This document shows, piece by piece, positions 53,129 through 62,499 of a stretch of DNA of 64,000 bases. Under the pieces are notes generated by a model. It was not told where the DNA came from. It saw only the letters and a program-made list of their open reading frames with translations, and ran no database searches. Made by a program: the position numbers and the translations under genes. Origin of the DNA: Paludibacter jiangxiensis (GTDB taxonomy: Bacteria; Bacteroidota; Bacteroidia; Bacteroidales; Paludibacteraceae); assembly GCF_001618385.1 (NCBI RefSeq), contig NZ_BDCR01000003.1, positions 124,001 through 188,000 of the forward strand, written 5' to 3'. Every line of letters starts with the position of its first letter. Position 1 is the first letter of the stretch.

Positions 53129-54083
53129 TTTAGCCCCGATAGTTTTATTTGTTTACAATCGGCCTCAACATACACAAAACACAATAAATGCCTTAATAAA
53201 CAACCAGCTATCGCAAGAATCCACACTTTATATTTTTGCAGATGGTCCAAAAGAAAATGCCACGCAAGAACAAATCAGAAATATAGAAGAAGTCAGACAA
53301 ATAATCAACGCCACACGGGGATTCAAACAAATTGTGATACATGAATCAAAGACAAACAAAGGTCTAGCCAACTCTGTCATTGAAGGAGTTACCAAAATAA
53401 TTGACCAATACGAGCGAGTCATTGTACTTGAAGATGACTTAGTAACCTCTCCGGCTTTTTTATCGTACATGAACCAGGCTCTTTCATACTATAAAGAGTA
53501 CCCTTCTGTTTTCTCTATTTCTGCAGATAGACCACAAAATATTGACATTCCATCTGATTATCCATTCGATGTTTTTGTAAGTCTTAGAGCGTATTCGTAC
53601 GGATGGGGGACTTGGAAAGAAAAATGGAATAAAATCAACTGGAATCACAACGCAATTTCTGATATTTTTCAAAACTCAGCCATAAAACAAGCCTTTAACC
53701 GAGGGGGAGAAGATTTAACAGCCATGCTTTTCGAACAGCATGCCGGCAAAATTGATTCATGGGCAGTACGATTCGTTCTTAATCATTTTATTCACCACTG
53801 CGTATCTATAATGCCTTGTAAAACTTACATAATTAACAATGGATTTGACGGCACCGGAACTCATTGTGATATAAGACATTCAAACAAAGCATCTGAGGAG
53901 CTTAATCATTCATTTACACCCTGCTTTTTGCCCGTCATATATGAAGATGCAAGTATAATTAATAGCTTTTACAGCGCTTTTTATCCAAGGAAGAGGCCTG
54001 TTTATAAAAAAATCATCAATAAAATTGCCCGATTATTGGGAATGTCGAATATATTTATCATCAAAAAGAAAGTTTATTGCTAA
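53115..54083 (+). CDS. Nucleotide-sugar transferase, GNT-I-like GT-A protein
   Basis: A 322-residue relative of the protein at 47828. It starts APIVLFVYNRPQHTQNTINAL, has the acidic metal motif ERVIVLEDDLVTSPAFL, and AYSYGWGTWKEKWNKI in the acceptor part. Strongly AT-rich, unlike asnB upstream, and overlapping it by 14 bases. The C-terminus is basic, suggesting a peripheral membrane position. Confidence 0.8.
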   Translation: MKIDNLAPIVLFVYNRPQHTQNTINALINNQLSQESTLYIFADGPKENATQEQIRNIEEVRQIINATRGFKQIVIHESKTNKGLANSVIEGVTKIIDQYERVIVLEDDLVTSPAFLSYMNQALSYYKEYPSVFSISADRPQNIDIPSDYPFDVFVSLRAYSYGWGTWKEKWNKINWNHNAISDIFQNSAIKQAFNRGGEDLTAMLFEQHAGKIDSWAVRFVLNHFIHHCVSIMPCKTYIINNGFDGTGTHCDIRHSNKASEELNHSFTPCFLPVIYEDASIINSFYSAFYPRKRPVYKKIINKIARLLGMSNIFIIKKKVYC

Positions 54084-54100
54084 CATAATTTACATCTTCA

Positions 54101-55096
54101 ATGCTGAATTTCTGTACCTTATTCGACACAAATTACATGGCAAAAGGGTTATGCATGTATGACTCTTTAACCAAACATTGTTCTGATTTTCATCTATATA
54201 TATTTGCTTTTGATGACAATTGTCATCAAACTCTGACGCGATTAAAATTAAACAATGTAACTATTATTTCGCTGTCAGAATTCGAAGATGAACAATTACT
54301 CAAAGTTAAACCTCAACGGAGCAAAGCTGAATATTGCTGGACCTGCACCTCGTCAACTATTTTATATTGTATTGAAAAGTATCTACTTGATCATTGCACG
54401 TATATAGATGCCGATTTGTATTTTTACGGAGACCCAGTACATTTAGTCGATGAAATGTCCGCCAACAGCGATGTGCTAATTACAGAGCATCGTTATACGC
54501 CAATATACGACCAATCTGAATTATCCGGTAAATACTGTGTCCAGTTTGTTACATTTCGCAACACTGAAAATGGAATGTTTATTCTCCGTTGGTGGAGGGA
54601 TGCGTGTCTTGAGTGGTGCTATGCCCGCAAAGAAGATGGTAAATTTGGAGATCAGAAATATTTAGATGACTGGACTACCCGATTTAAAGGCATACATGAA
54701 TTGAATCACTTAGGAGGTGGCGTTGCCCCCTGGAACGTCCAGCAATATACTATTGAAAACGAAAACAATACACTTGTCGTCTATCATCCCGATTCTGGTA
54801 AATATTTCGATCTGATCTTTTTTCATTTTCATTATATGCATATCTATAAGATGAAATTCATTTATGAATTTTTTTTCGGCCATTATATCTTACCCAGAAA
54901 AGTTTTGCATTATCTTTACAAAGCTTACGTAGCTCAGCTTAAGAGGAAATCTCTCGAACTGCGCAAAATACACAGCAAAACCGATGGACTCGGAGTACAA
55001 AACCAACCTATCGGATGGTTCATACTCATCGGACACCTGATTAAGAATATAACCAAACCAAACAGAATCAACTGGTTAAGATTATGGCAGAATTAA
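54101..55096 (+). CDS. GT8-like glycosyltransferase
   Basis: A 331-residue protein. CTLFDTNYMAKGLCMYDSL at the start and the DxD motif in CTYIDADLYFYGDP (about residues 95-108) match the GT8-like fold, a retaining family. GGGVAPWNVQQYTI supplies another conserved loop, and FFHFHYMHIYKM a metal-ligand-like His region. The last bases overlap the FdtA gene by 13. Confidence 0.78.
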   Translation: MLNFCTLFDTNYMAKGLCMYDSLTKHCSDFHLYIFAFDDNCHQTLTRLKLNNVTIISLSEFEDEQLLKVKPQRSKAEYCWTCTSSTILYCIEKYLLDHCTYIDADLYFYGDPVHLVDEMSANSDVLITEHRYTPIYDQSELSGKYCVQFVTFRNTENGMFILRWWRDACLEWCYARKEDGKFGDQKYLDDWTTRFKGIHELNHLGGGVAPWNVQQYTIENENNTLVVYHPDSGKYFDLIFFHFHYMHIYKMKFIYEFFFGHYILPRKVLHYLYKAYVAQLKRKSLELRKIHSKTDGLGVQNQPIGWFILIGHLIKNITKPNRINWLRLWQN

Positions 55097-55476
55097 TAGA
55101 CCTCCAAACATTTACTGATAAACGGGGCAATCTTACCGTAATAGAGAAAGTCATTCCCTTCGAGGTAAAACGTATATTTTATATTTATGGAGTCGATGAT
55201 TCTATCAGAGGTGGGCACAGACATCACAATACAACACAAGCCGCCATCTGTTTGAAAGGAAGTTGTGAAATCTACAGCACGGAAGGAACAACGGAAGAAC
55301 GTTTTGTATTAGATAGTCCTGCCAAATGTCTGACCATTCAGCCTCAGGACTGGCATGTCATGTATAATTTCACTTCCGACGCAATTTTAATGGTTCTCGC
55401 ATCTGACTTTTTCGATCCTGACGACTATATTTTTGAAAAATATTCGATTACACAGAAGCAAGCATATCATGATTAA
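55084..55476 (+). CDS. fdtA: dTDP-4-oxo-6-deoxyglucose 3,4-ketoisomerase (FdtA/QdtA type)
   Basis: A 130-residue cupin of the WxcM-like family. The active-site histidines lie in [11 protein letters not shown] (His45, His47, His48), with [11 protein letters not shown] and the dTDP-binding PPQDWH-like [12 protein letters not shown] region. The enzyme isomerises dTDP-4-oxo-6-deoxyglucose to the 3-oxo sugar, preparing it for amination. Whether the product is the galacto (Fdt) or gluco (Qdt) form depends on a residue I cannot judge here. The aminotransferase gene overlaps its end by eight bases. Confidence 0.88.
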   Translation: MAELIDLQTFTDKRGNLTVIEKVIPFEVKRIFYIYGVDDSIRGGHRHHNTTQAAICLKGSCEIYSTEGTTEERFVLDSPAKCLTIQPQDWHVMYNFTSDAILMVLASDFFDPDDYIFEKYSITQKQAYHD

Positions 55477-56569
55477 ATTTTTGGATTTACAAAAAGTCAC
55501 TCAACTTCATATTGACGAAATCAACGAAGCAATACAAAGGGTTATCAACTCCGGGTGGTATCTGCAAGGAAAAGAAGTGCAGACTTTTGAAGAGCAATAT
55601 GCAGCTTATATCGGAACACAACACTGCATTGGCGTAGGGAACGGTCTGGATGCATTACGACTGATATTACGTGCTTATATCGAATTAGGTATTATGAAGG
55701 AAGGTGATGAAATCATTGTTCCAGCCAACACCTATATTGCGAGCATCCTTGCTATAAGTGACAATCATTTGAAACCTGTACTGGTTGAACCCGACATAGA
55801 AACTTTACAAATAGATCCATCCAAAATAGAAACTGCAATCACAGATAAAACAAAAGCGATAATGATTGTTCATCTATACGGAAGATGTGCTTATAATGAC
55901 TCAATGACAGATTTATGCAAACGATACGGAATCAAACTGATTGAAGACAACGCACAGGCTCATGGATGTCTGCACAAAAGCAAAAGAACAGGATCATTGG
56001 GAGATGCTGCCGGTCACAGCTTTTACCCGGGTAAAAATCTGGGCGCTTTGGGAGATGCCGGAGCTGTAACAACGAATGACCAAGCCTTAGCCGATTGCAT
56101 TAGAATACTTGGGAACTACGGTTCGTCTCAAAAATACGTGTTCAGATATCAGGGCTTCAACAGTCGGCTGGATGAGATACAAGCGGCAGTGTTATTAGTA
56201 AAACTAAAACACCTAGACAATGAGAACAATACTCGAAAAGCCATAGCAAAGGTATATCTTGAAAATATTCACCATCATAACATTATCCTTCCCCATGTTG
56301 ATGAGTGGGATTCTAATGTATTCCATATTTTCCCCATACTGACAATTCAAAGAGATAACCTTCAACAATATTTAAGTAATGAGAACATACAAACGCTAAT
56401 CCACTACCCGATTCCACCGCATAAACAAACTTGTTACGCAGTTTGGAACGGATTGTCGTTTCCTATTACAGAGAAAATACATGAACAGGAACTAAGTTTA
56501 CCCATCAGTGCTGTGATGAATAAGAATCAAGCCTCAATGGTTGCAGAAGTCATTAACAAATGGGGATAA
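55469..56569 (+). CDS. fdtB: dTDP-3-amino-3,6-dideoxyhexose transaminase (FdtB/QdtB type)
   Basis: A 366-residue DegT/DnrJ/EryC1 aminotransferase using PLP. ATG 55469 gives the normal start [52 protein letters not shown] and the PLP-lysine loop [16 protein letters not shown] are visible. It aminates C3 of the oxo sugar made by FdtA, using glutamate. No FdtC/QdtC acetyltransferase of the usual type is adjacent; the acyltransferase at 58290 is of another family. Confidence 0.88.
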   Translation: MIKFLDLQKVTQLHIDEINEAIQRVINSGWYLQGKEVQTFEEQYAAYIGTQHCIGVGNGLDALRLILRAYIELGIMKEGDEIIVPANTYIASILAISDNHLKPVLVEPDIETLQIDPSKIETAITDKTKAIMIVHLYGRCAYNDSMTDLCKRYGIKLIEDNAQAHGCLHKSKRTGSLGDAAGHSFYPGKNLGALGDAGAVTTNDQALADCIRILGNYGSSQKYVFRYQGFNSRLDEIQAAVLLVKLKHLDNENNTRKAIAKVYLENIHHHNIILPHVDEWDSNVFHIFPILTIQRDNLQQYLSNENIQTLIHYPIPPHKQTCYAVWNGLSFPITEKIHEQELSLPISAVMNKNQASMVAEVINKWG

Positions 56570-56575
56570 ATTAAT

Positions 56576-57454
56576 ATGAATCTGATTTTCATTCATAAAA
56601 GCGACAGTTGGTACTTGTCGTATGCACTAAAACAAGCAATTAAATCTAACCCCAATGCGAATATTTATCTGATTGGTGACACAAGCAACTCTCATCACAA
56701 AAATATTCACCATCATTTAATTACGGATTACTCGAACAATGCAAATAGCTTTGCCGCTATTTATAAGCATTTCTCTAAAGCAAATCATGACTATGAACTA
56801 TTTTGTATTCAAAGATGGTTTATCTTGCAGGAATTTATGATCAAAAATGGTATAGAAGATGCTTTATTATTAGACACTGATGTTCTTATATTCCTTGATG
56901 TTGAATGGTTTATAAAAAACATAACAAAAGATTTTCAATTAACAAGAGGCCATAATGGATCAATGGGATTTGTTTATTGGAAAAAACTATCTTATTTAAC
57001 ATGTTTCTGCAATTTTGTAATGGAACTTTATTCCCAGAATGAATCCATTACCATATTAAGAAAGGCCTACGAAGATTTTGTAACAGTCTCCAATGTTGGA
57101 GGAATTAGTGATATGACCTTACTTGATAAATATATCGAGATTCATCCTAATAGTCTTTTTAACATTGAGATTCCACCTCTTAATGGACAGGCCTTTGTCA
57201 CGGCATTTGACTCCCCTGTTTTTAGATTGAACAAGAAAGGGTTTGTGGATATTAGTTGGGTTAAAAGAATTCCATATGTCACAACCATAGAAAATGAACG
57301 TGTTGCAGTTATTGGCATTCACTGTTATGGCTTGCAAAAAAAATATCTACGAAAACTATACCAAGGAAAACATAAAATACTGTGTCGTATAGTGTTTTAT
57401 TGGAAAGAGTCTTATTTAAAAGTACTCGCCGATATTTTGCGAAGACGTAAATAA
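56576..57454 (+). CDS. Putative glycosyltransferase, DxD-containing
   Basis: A 292-residue protein that I do not place in a named family. The motif LLLDTDVLIFLDVEW (about residues 96-110) resembles a GT-A DxD, and RGHNGSMGFVYWKKL could form the acceptor loop. The end is basic (KWESYLKVLADILRRRK-like). AT-rich. Function as a glycosyltransferase is inferred from the DxD and the locus. Confidence 0.55.
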   Translation: MNLIFIHKSDSWYLSYALKQAIKSNPNANIYLIGDTSNSHHKNIHHHLITDYSNNANSFAAIYKHFSKANHDYELFCIQRWFILQEFMIKNGIEDALLLDTDVLIFLDVEWFIKNITKDFQLTRGHNGSMGFVYWKKLSYLTCFCNFVMELYSQNESITILRKAYEDFVTVSNVGGISDMTLLDKYIEIHPNSLFNIEIPPLNGQAFVTAFDSPVFRLNKKGFVDISWVKRIPYVTTIENERVAVIGIHCYGLQKKYLRKLYQGKHKILCRIVFYWKESYLKVLADILRRRK

Positions 57455-57459
57455 AATCC

Positions 57460-58317
57460 ATGATAAAACTCTCCATCATCACCATTAATTACAACAACGC
57501 CGAAGGTTTGCAAAAAACTATGAAAAGCGTTTTTGCTCAAACTGCCGAGGAGTTTGAATACATCGTTATTGACGGTGCCTCAACTGATGAAAGCAAAGAG
57601 GTAATAATTCAATATGCTCACCAATTCGACTCACCAACTCTCCGACTAAAATGGCTCTGCGAACCGGACAACGGCATCTACCACGCCATGAACAAGGGCA
57701 TTAAAATGGCACAGGGAGAATATGTGCAGTTCTTGAATTCGGGAGATTTATTAGCGACTCAGGATGTCACAAAGAAGATGCTGAGAGATTTGGAGAGCAA
57801 AGAACAAAAAACAAAAAACAAAGACAAAATTGCTATCCTGTATGGAAATATGCTTAAGTCTCTACCTAAAGGCATTTTATGCGACAGAGGTCTCGCCGGA
57901 AAACAACCTGCTATGATCGACTTTATCCGGGGAACTATCAATCATTCCCCCTCATACATACGCCGCTCCTTATATGACAAATATGGATTGTATGACGAGA
58001 AGCTGAAGATTGTCTCCGACTGGAAATGGTTTTTGCAGGTAGTTGTTTTCGGAGAAGAAACAACAGCCTACGCAGATATTGATGTAACTATCTTCGATAT
58101 GCATGGAATCAGCAGCACCAATCATGCTTTAGATAAAGCAGAACGAGAACAGGTACTATCCGAGCTATTACCGGCTGCAGTTATGGCCGACTACAAACAA
58201 TGGGCCTTCCCAATAGAACAGATGAAACGTCTTAATAGATATTGGTTAACACGAAAATTAGTTTGGTGGATGGAAAGAGGACTTTTTAAATGGGAAAAAT
58301 GGACGAAACGCAAATAA
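57460..58317 (+). CDS. GT2 family glycosyltransferase
   Basis: A 285-residue GT-A enzyme with LSIITINYNNAEGLQKTMKSVF, IVIDGASTDESKEVI and FLNSGDLL. It is the third member of the clade seen at 46030 and 50450. An acidic and Lys-rich insert (LESKEQKTKNKDK) occurs before IAILYGNM. It overlaps the acyltransferase gene by 28 bases. Confidence 0.88.
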   Translation: MIKLSIITINYNNAEGLQKTMKSVFAQTAEEFEYIVIDGASTDESKEVIIQYAHQFDSPTLRLKWLCEPDNGIYHAMNKGIKMAQGEYVQFLNSGDLLATQDVTKKMLRDLESKEQKTKNKDKIAILYGNMLKSLPKGILCDRGLAGKQPAMIDFIRGTINHSPSYIRRSLYDKYGLYDEKLKIVSDWKWFLQVVVFGEETTAYADIDVTIFDMHGISSTNHALDKAEREQVLSELLPAAVMADYKQWAFPIEQMKRLNRYWLTRKLVWWMERGLFKWEKWTKRK

Positions 58318-59423
58318 ATAGAGAAAAACATATTCATTTACCCGGCTTAAATGGACTACGAGCGATAGCTGCTCTTTCGGTTCTTCTTTCTCACGTATTT
58401 TTGGGTACTTTTGGCAATTGGAATTTAGAAGTCGTCAAATTACCTATTTTTGAAGGAGGCGTAATTCTGTTTTTTGTCATCAGTGGATTTCTTATAACTT
58501 ATTTATTGTTACATGAAATTACATCGACTGATTCGATTGATATTAAAAAATTCTATTTGCGTAGAATTTTAAGAATCTGGCCGCTTTACTATGGATATAT
58601 TCTGATTGCAGTAATCGTCTTGACAATTTTGGGATTGCAAAAAGACATATTGAATAACAATCTAGTTTATTACCTTTTTTTCGGAGCCAACATTCCGTTT
58701 ATATCATCAATCGGAATCTGGATAATTGTACACTACTGGAGTTTAGGTGTTGAGGAACAATTTTATTTGTTTTGGCCCTGGCTAGTCAAAGTCTCAAGAC
58801 ATAGAATACATATTATAACTTTATTAATTCTTGTTGTGTGGATTACCCTGAAATACGGAACTTGGTTATTATTCACAAATCACTCCCTGATATACCGTTT
58901 TTTTGCCGTCACTTGTTTTCAGAGTATGATGCTTGGAGCCTTAGGCGCAATTGTATATTATCATAAAAACAAAACAATTTTAGCATTAACGACCAACCAT
59001 TATGTGCAAACGATTACTTGGCTCTATTTTTTGTTCAGTTGTTTCCTGAATGAATATATACCAGCTGCATGCCGGAATGACGTCATTGCTCTTTTCTCTC
59101 TATTGCTAATTTTAGGTCAGGTAGTAGAAAATAAGATTATCAACCTTGAAAAACCAATTTTTGATTTCATTGGCAAGATCTCATATGGCATTTATGTAAT
59201 TCACCCATTAATAATATTCATCAGTTCGAGAATATGGATAAAGATGAGTGTAAATGTAAATCCAGCATTACAATACATTCTGATATTCGTCTGGGTAATA
59301 TCCTCAACAATAATTATTGCAATAATTTCATATAATTATTTTGAAAAACCCTTTTTGAGATTAAAAAACAGATATAGCATTATTCAAAGTTGCGATTCAA
59401 TAAGAGAGATAAATCAATTGTGA
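58290..59423 (+). CDS. Acyltransferase 3 family membrane protein
   Basis: A 377-residue inner-membrane protein with about ten transmembrane helices. The family opening HLPGLNGLRAIAALSVLLSHV contains the catalytic histidine, and LRRILRIWPLYYG and HYWSLGVEEQFYLFWPWL are standard. It transfers acetyl or another acyl group from the cytoplasm to a glycan. The start could be ATG 58290 or 58299. It may acetylate the amino sugar or a hydroxyl of the repeat unit. Confidence 0.88.
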   Translation: MGKMDETQINREKHIHLPGLNGLRAIAALSVLLSHVFLGTFGNWNLEVVKLPIFEGGVILFFVISGFLITYLLLHEITSTDSIDIKKFYLRRILRIWPLYYGYILIAVIVLTILGLQKDILNNNLVYYLFFGANIPFISSIGIWIIVHYWSLGVEEQFYLFWPWLVKVSRHRIHIITLLILVVWITLKYGTWLLFTNHSLIYRFFAVTCFQSMMLGALGAIVYYHKNKTILALTTNHYVQTITWLYFLFSCFLNEYIPAACRNDVIALFSLLLILGQVVENKIINLEKPIFDFIGKISYGIYVIHPLIIFISSRIWIKMSVNVNPALQYILIFVWVISSTIIIAIISYNYFEKPFLRLKNRYSIIQSCDSIREINQL

Positions 59424-60379
59424 ACAAAGACGCTAACCATATTGCTATAATTATACCCTATTTCGGACAATGGCCAGAATGGATAGATGTATATTTTTAT
59501 TCATGCCGGAATAATAATCATATTGATTGGATTTTTTTTACAGATTGTCTCATTCCACAAACAAAATCAAGCAACTTATTTTTCTATCCAATTGATTTTG
59601 AAGAGTATTGCAAGAATACCAGCAACAAGCTAAACATTCATTTTTCCCCACAATGTGCATATAAATTATGCGATCTAAGGCCTTTTTATGGAATCGTACA
59701 TGCCGATATACTTAAGGCTTATGATTTTTGGGGATTTGGAGATCTGGATATTATTTGGGGCAATTTAAAGAAATTCTATCCAGATGATTTACTATCAAAA
59801 TATGATGTATTTTCCACTCACAACGATCGTGTGAGCGGACATCTGACGATTATTCGTAATATTCAAAAATATAATCACCTCTGTTTGCAGATCAAAGATT
59901 GGCAAGCAAAATTATGCTCAGAAATTAACGAACAACTGGATGAAGCAGCCTTCAGCCAACTGCTGTTTCCCGAATCCAGAATCATTGGGAAAATTTACAG
60001 ACAAGTATTAATGAAACATTTGGGCTGGAGGCGAGCAAGAAACATCTATTGTTCTATTTTTCCACTCATTCACAGTCTACTAAGGACTCGCAAACGCAAA
60101 CTTTTTTTTAAAGAACAATATACCACACCCATTTTGAGTGGTGATGGGCACATCAGTAAAAATGATTCCGAAAATTGGCTTTACAAAGACAATAAAATAT
60201 ACAATCTCAGAACTGGACGAGAACATATCTATCTGCACTTTATGCTCTATAAAAAAAATAATGTACGACCTGGTTCTTATTATTGGAATGAAGATTTTTA
60301 TTCATTAGATTCAACCTTTGATTATTCAAAAGGGGTAATTGTCGATACAAAAGGTATATCTCCAAACGCAAATAAATGA
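59420..60379 (+). CDS. DUF6625-like protein, probable glycosyltransferase
   Basis: A 319-residue protein. I prefer GTG 59420, which overlaps the previous stop as GTGA, over the ATG at 59390 inside the acyltransferase gene. IAIIIPYFGQWPEWIDVYFYSC and the FGDLDIIWGNL acidic motif suggest a GT-A fold, as in proteins classed DUF6625. The C-terminal HLHFMLYKKNNVRPG is conserved in this group. The role is not established. Confidence 0.65.
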   Translation: MNKDANHIAIIIPYFGQWPEWIDVYFYSCRNNNHIDWIFFTDCLIPQTKSSNLFFYPIDFEEYCKNTSNKLNIHFSPQCAYKLCDLRPFYGIVHADILKAYDFWGFGDLDIIWGNLKKFYPDDLLSKYDVFSTHNDRVSGHLTIIRNIQKYNHLCLQIKDWQAKLCSEINEQLDEAAFSQLLFPESRIIGKIYRQVLMKHLGWRRARNIYCSIFPLIHSLLRTRKRKLFFKEQYTTPILSGDGHISKNDSENWLYKDNKIYNLRTGREHIYLHFMLYKKNNVRPGSYYWNEDFYSLDSTFDYSKGVIVDTKGISPNANK

Positions 60380-61398
60380 TACAAATCATCTTAGATCCGG
60401 TTACTAATGTCTATTATAGTTCGTTCTATATTCAAGGATTGATAGATCGTTTTGGGTCAAAATCAATTATCTTTGACAAAACGCCATTTAAACATTTGGA
60501 AGCGCGTGACTATAATTTCAACTTTGTTTTGTGTGATTCGGGCAAAATGATCAGAATCTCTATTGATTTTGAAGATTTTGATACGATAAATGATGAATGT
60601 TATGAATGGTGCGATAAATATGGAAAAGTCAATACCAACTGGAGACAAACTGCTCACGCAGAATATCCAAAATTAATCTCTTTAGCTCCGGGTTTTGGCA
60701 TTAGAATTTGGAGTTTAACCAAGACCTCTCAATTGGCTATTTCCAATATAATTAAATGTAGAATCAGCATTCCAAAAACTCGAAAATTATTGGGAAAATA
60801 TAAAAGACAATATACTCTTCGTTGCCCAATTGATTTTTATCACCCTGATTTACAAACAGAAAGACAATCATACATTTATCACCTCAGCACATTATGGTAT
60901 TCTGACAAGCACAATAATAATGACAATGGAGTAAACAAGTCAAGAGCCAACTTTATACGTGCCTGTAAAAGCACCTCTACCTTAACCTTCGAAGGTGGTT
61001 TGGTGCCTCAAGACAAGAACCGTTCCTCCATAGACAAATTTGCAGACGTTCTATATGAACGTGAAGTTTCTGTGCTTGAATATATAGCCAAAACACGAAA
61101 ATCGTGCATTGTTTTTAATACACCTGCTTTCTGGAATTGTCATGGATGGAAATTAGGCGAATATTTAGCATTAGGAAAAGCTATCATATCTCTGCCACTT
61201 TCGAATGATTTGCCGGCACCTTTGATCCACGGCAAGCACATCCACTTCATAAAAAACGACAGCGAAGAAGCGATAAAAGAAGCGATCCTATTACTCATAA
61301 AAGATGAAAATTATCGGTACAAGTTGGAGTGTGGGGCTCGTGCATACTGGGAAAACTACGGTACTCCCTATAAATCTATAGAGCTTTTGGGCATCTAA
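60376..61398 (+). CDS. Putative GT-B glycosyltransferase
   Basis: A 340-residue protein starting within the previous stop (ATGA). The N-terminal half is hard to assign. The C-terminal half (VFNTPAFWNCHGWKLGEYLALGKAIISLPL and HIHFIKNDSEEAIKEAI) matches the donor-binding half of GT4-like enzymes, including the glutamate of the E-x7-E-like block. The first 800 bases are very AT-rich and the end is more balanced, another composition change. Confidence 0.6.
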   Translation: MIQIILDPVTNVYYSSFYIQGLIDRFGSKSIIFDKTPFKHLEARDYNFNFVLCDSGKMIRISIDFEDFDTINDECYEWCDKYGKVNTNWRQTAHAEYPKLISLAPGFGIRIWSLTKTSQLAISNIIKCRISIPKTRKLLGKYKRQYTLRCPIDFYHPDLQTERQSYIYHLSTLWYSDKHNNNDNGVNKSRANFIRACKSTSTLTFEGGLVPQDKNRSSIDKFADVLYEREVSVLEYIAKTRKSCIVFNTPAFWNCHGWKLGEYLALGKAIISLPLSNDLPAPLIHGKHIHFIKNDSEEAIKEAILLLIKDENYRYKLECGARAYWENYGTPYKSIELLGI

Positions 61399-61416
61399 AA
61401 TTAAATATTTCACGCT

Positions 61417-62430
61417 ATGTTTTCCGTCATTATTCCCCTTTATAACAAAGCCGCGCATATCGAAAAAGCTATGCGGTCGGTATTGAATCAGTCTTACCAC
61501 GAGTTTGAACTGATTATTGTAAACGATGGCTCTACTGACAATAGTTTGCAAGTTGTAAATCATTACCTGCATTCTCAACAGAAGGAGGGAAACAACTCTT
61601 TGGTAGAGCATGTAAGAATCATCAACCAGCCTAATGCCGGAGTCTCCATGGCTCGTAATGCCGGAGTACAGGAAGCTAAATATGACTACATCGCCTTTCT
61701 GGACGCCGACGACTGGTGGCAGAAACATTATCTGGCGAAAATGAAGGTGCTAATAGAGGAGTTTCCTGGCGCCAAACTATACAGCTCGTCTTATTATCAG
61801 GTAAAAAGAGGAATTCGTCATAAAGCTAACATTGGAGTAGATGATGCTTTTAAGGCTGGTTATATAGACTATTGCGAGGTATATGCCAAAACTCTCTGCA
61901 TGCCGGTATGGACCAGTGCTACCATTATCAGTAAAAAAGCTTACGAAGAATTCCACGGGATGAATCCGGCAATTAAACTGGGAGAAGATTTCGACTTATG
62001 GATCAGAATCGCACTGAAATATAAAGTGGCGTTTCTCAATCAACCGTTGGCTTATTATAATCATGATGTGGAACAAGAAAACCGGGCTGTGGTTTACGGA
62101 CGCGTTTATCCTCCTCACCAACATTACATCTTCAACCTGGGATATCTCGAAAGCGAAGAATGCAATAATGCTTCTCTAAAAAAGCTATTGGATGCATTGA
62201 GGGTGTATGTTTTACATCCGTACTATTTAGACAAAACTACCCGCGAGATCGCGAAAATGGAACTACTGAAAGTAAATTGGGAAAATCAACCAATGAAGGA
62301 ACGAATCAGATACAGAATTCCGGTTTCCCTTTTACAGCTACAGTTTCGTTTCATGCGATTGGGTTCAATGGCCAAGCAATACATACTTACGCCAAATAAA
62401 AAACAGAACGAGGGAACAATATTCAAGTAG
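61417..62430 (+). CDS. GT2 family glycosyltransferase
   Basis: A 337-residue GT-A enzyme with FSVIIPLYNKAAHIEKAMRSVLNQ, LIIVNDGSTDNSLQVV and the DxD equivalent FLDADDWW. GEDFDLWIRIALKY supplies the catalytic acidic residue. The C-terminus is basic and helical. Confidence 0.9.
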   Translation: MFSVIIPLYNKAAHIEKAMRSVLNQSYHEFELIIVNDGSTDNSLQVVNHYLHSQQKEGNNSLVEHVRIINQPNAGVSMARNAGVQEAKYDYIAFLDADDWWQKHYLAKMKVLIEEFPGAKLYSSSYYQVKRGIRHKANIGVDDAFKAGYIDYCEVYAKTLCMPVWTSATIISKKAYEEFHGMNPAIKLGEDFDLWIRIALKYKVAFLNQPLAYYNHDVEQENRAVVYGRVYPPHQHYIFNLGYLESEECNNASLKKLLDALRVYVLHPYYLDKTTREIAKMELLKVNWENQPMKERIRYRIPVSLLQLQFRFMRLGSMAKQYILTPNKKQNEGTIFK

Positions 62431-62499
62431 TGAGAGGATTAAACAGGGAGAAACTGAACATTAAACATTGACTTTGAACTTTATAACATTGAATTTCGT

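Noticed and set aside
58290-59423. Acyltransferase 3 as the missing FdtC
   Set aside because: FdtC/QdtC are small soluble left-handed beta-helix enzymes, while this is a membrane acyltransferase; it could decorate the glycan but is not that enzyme.
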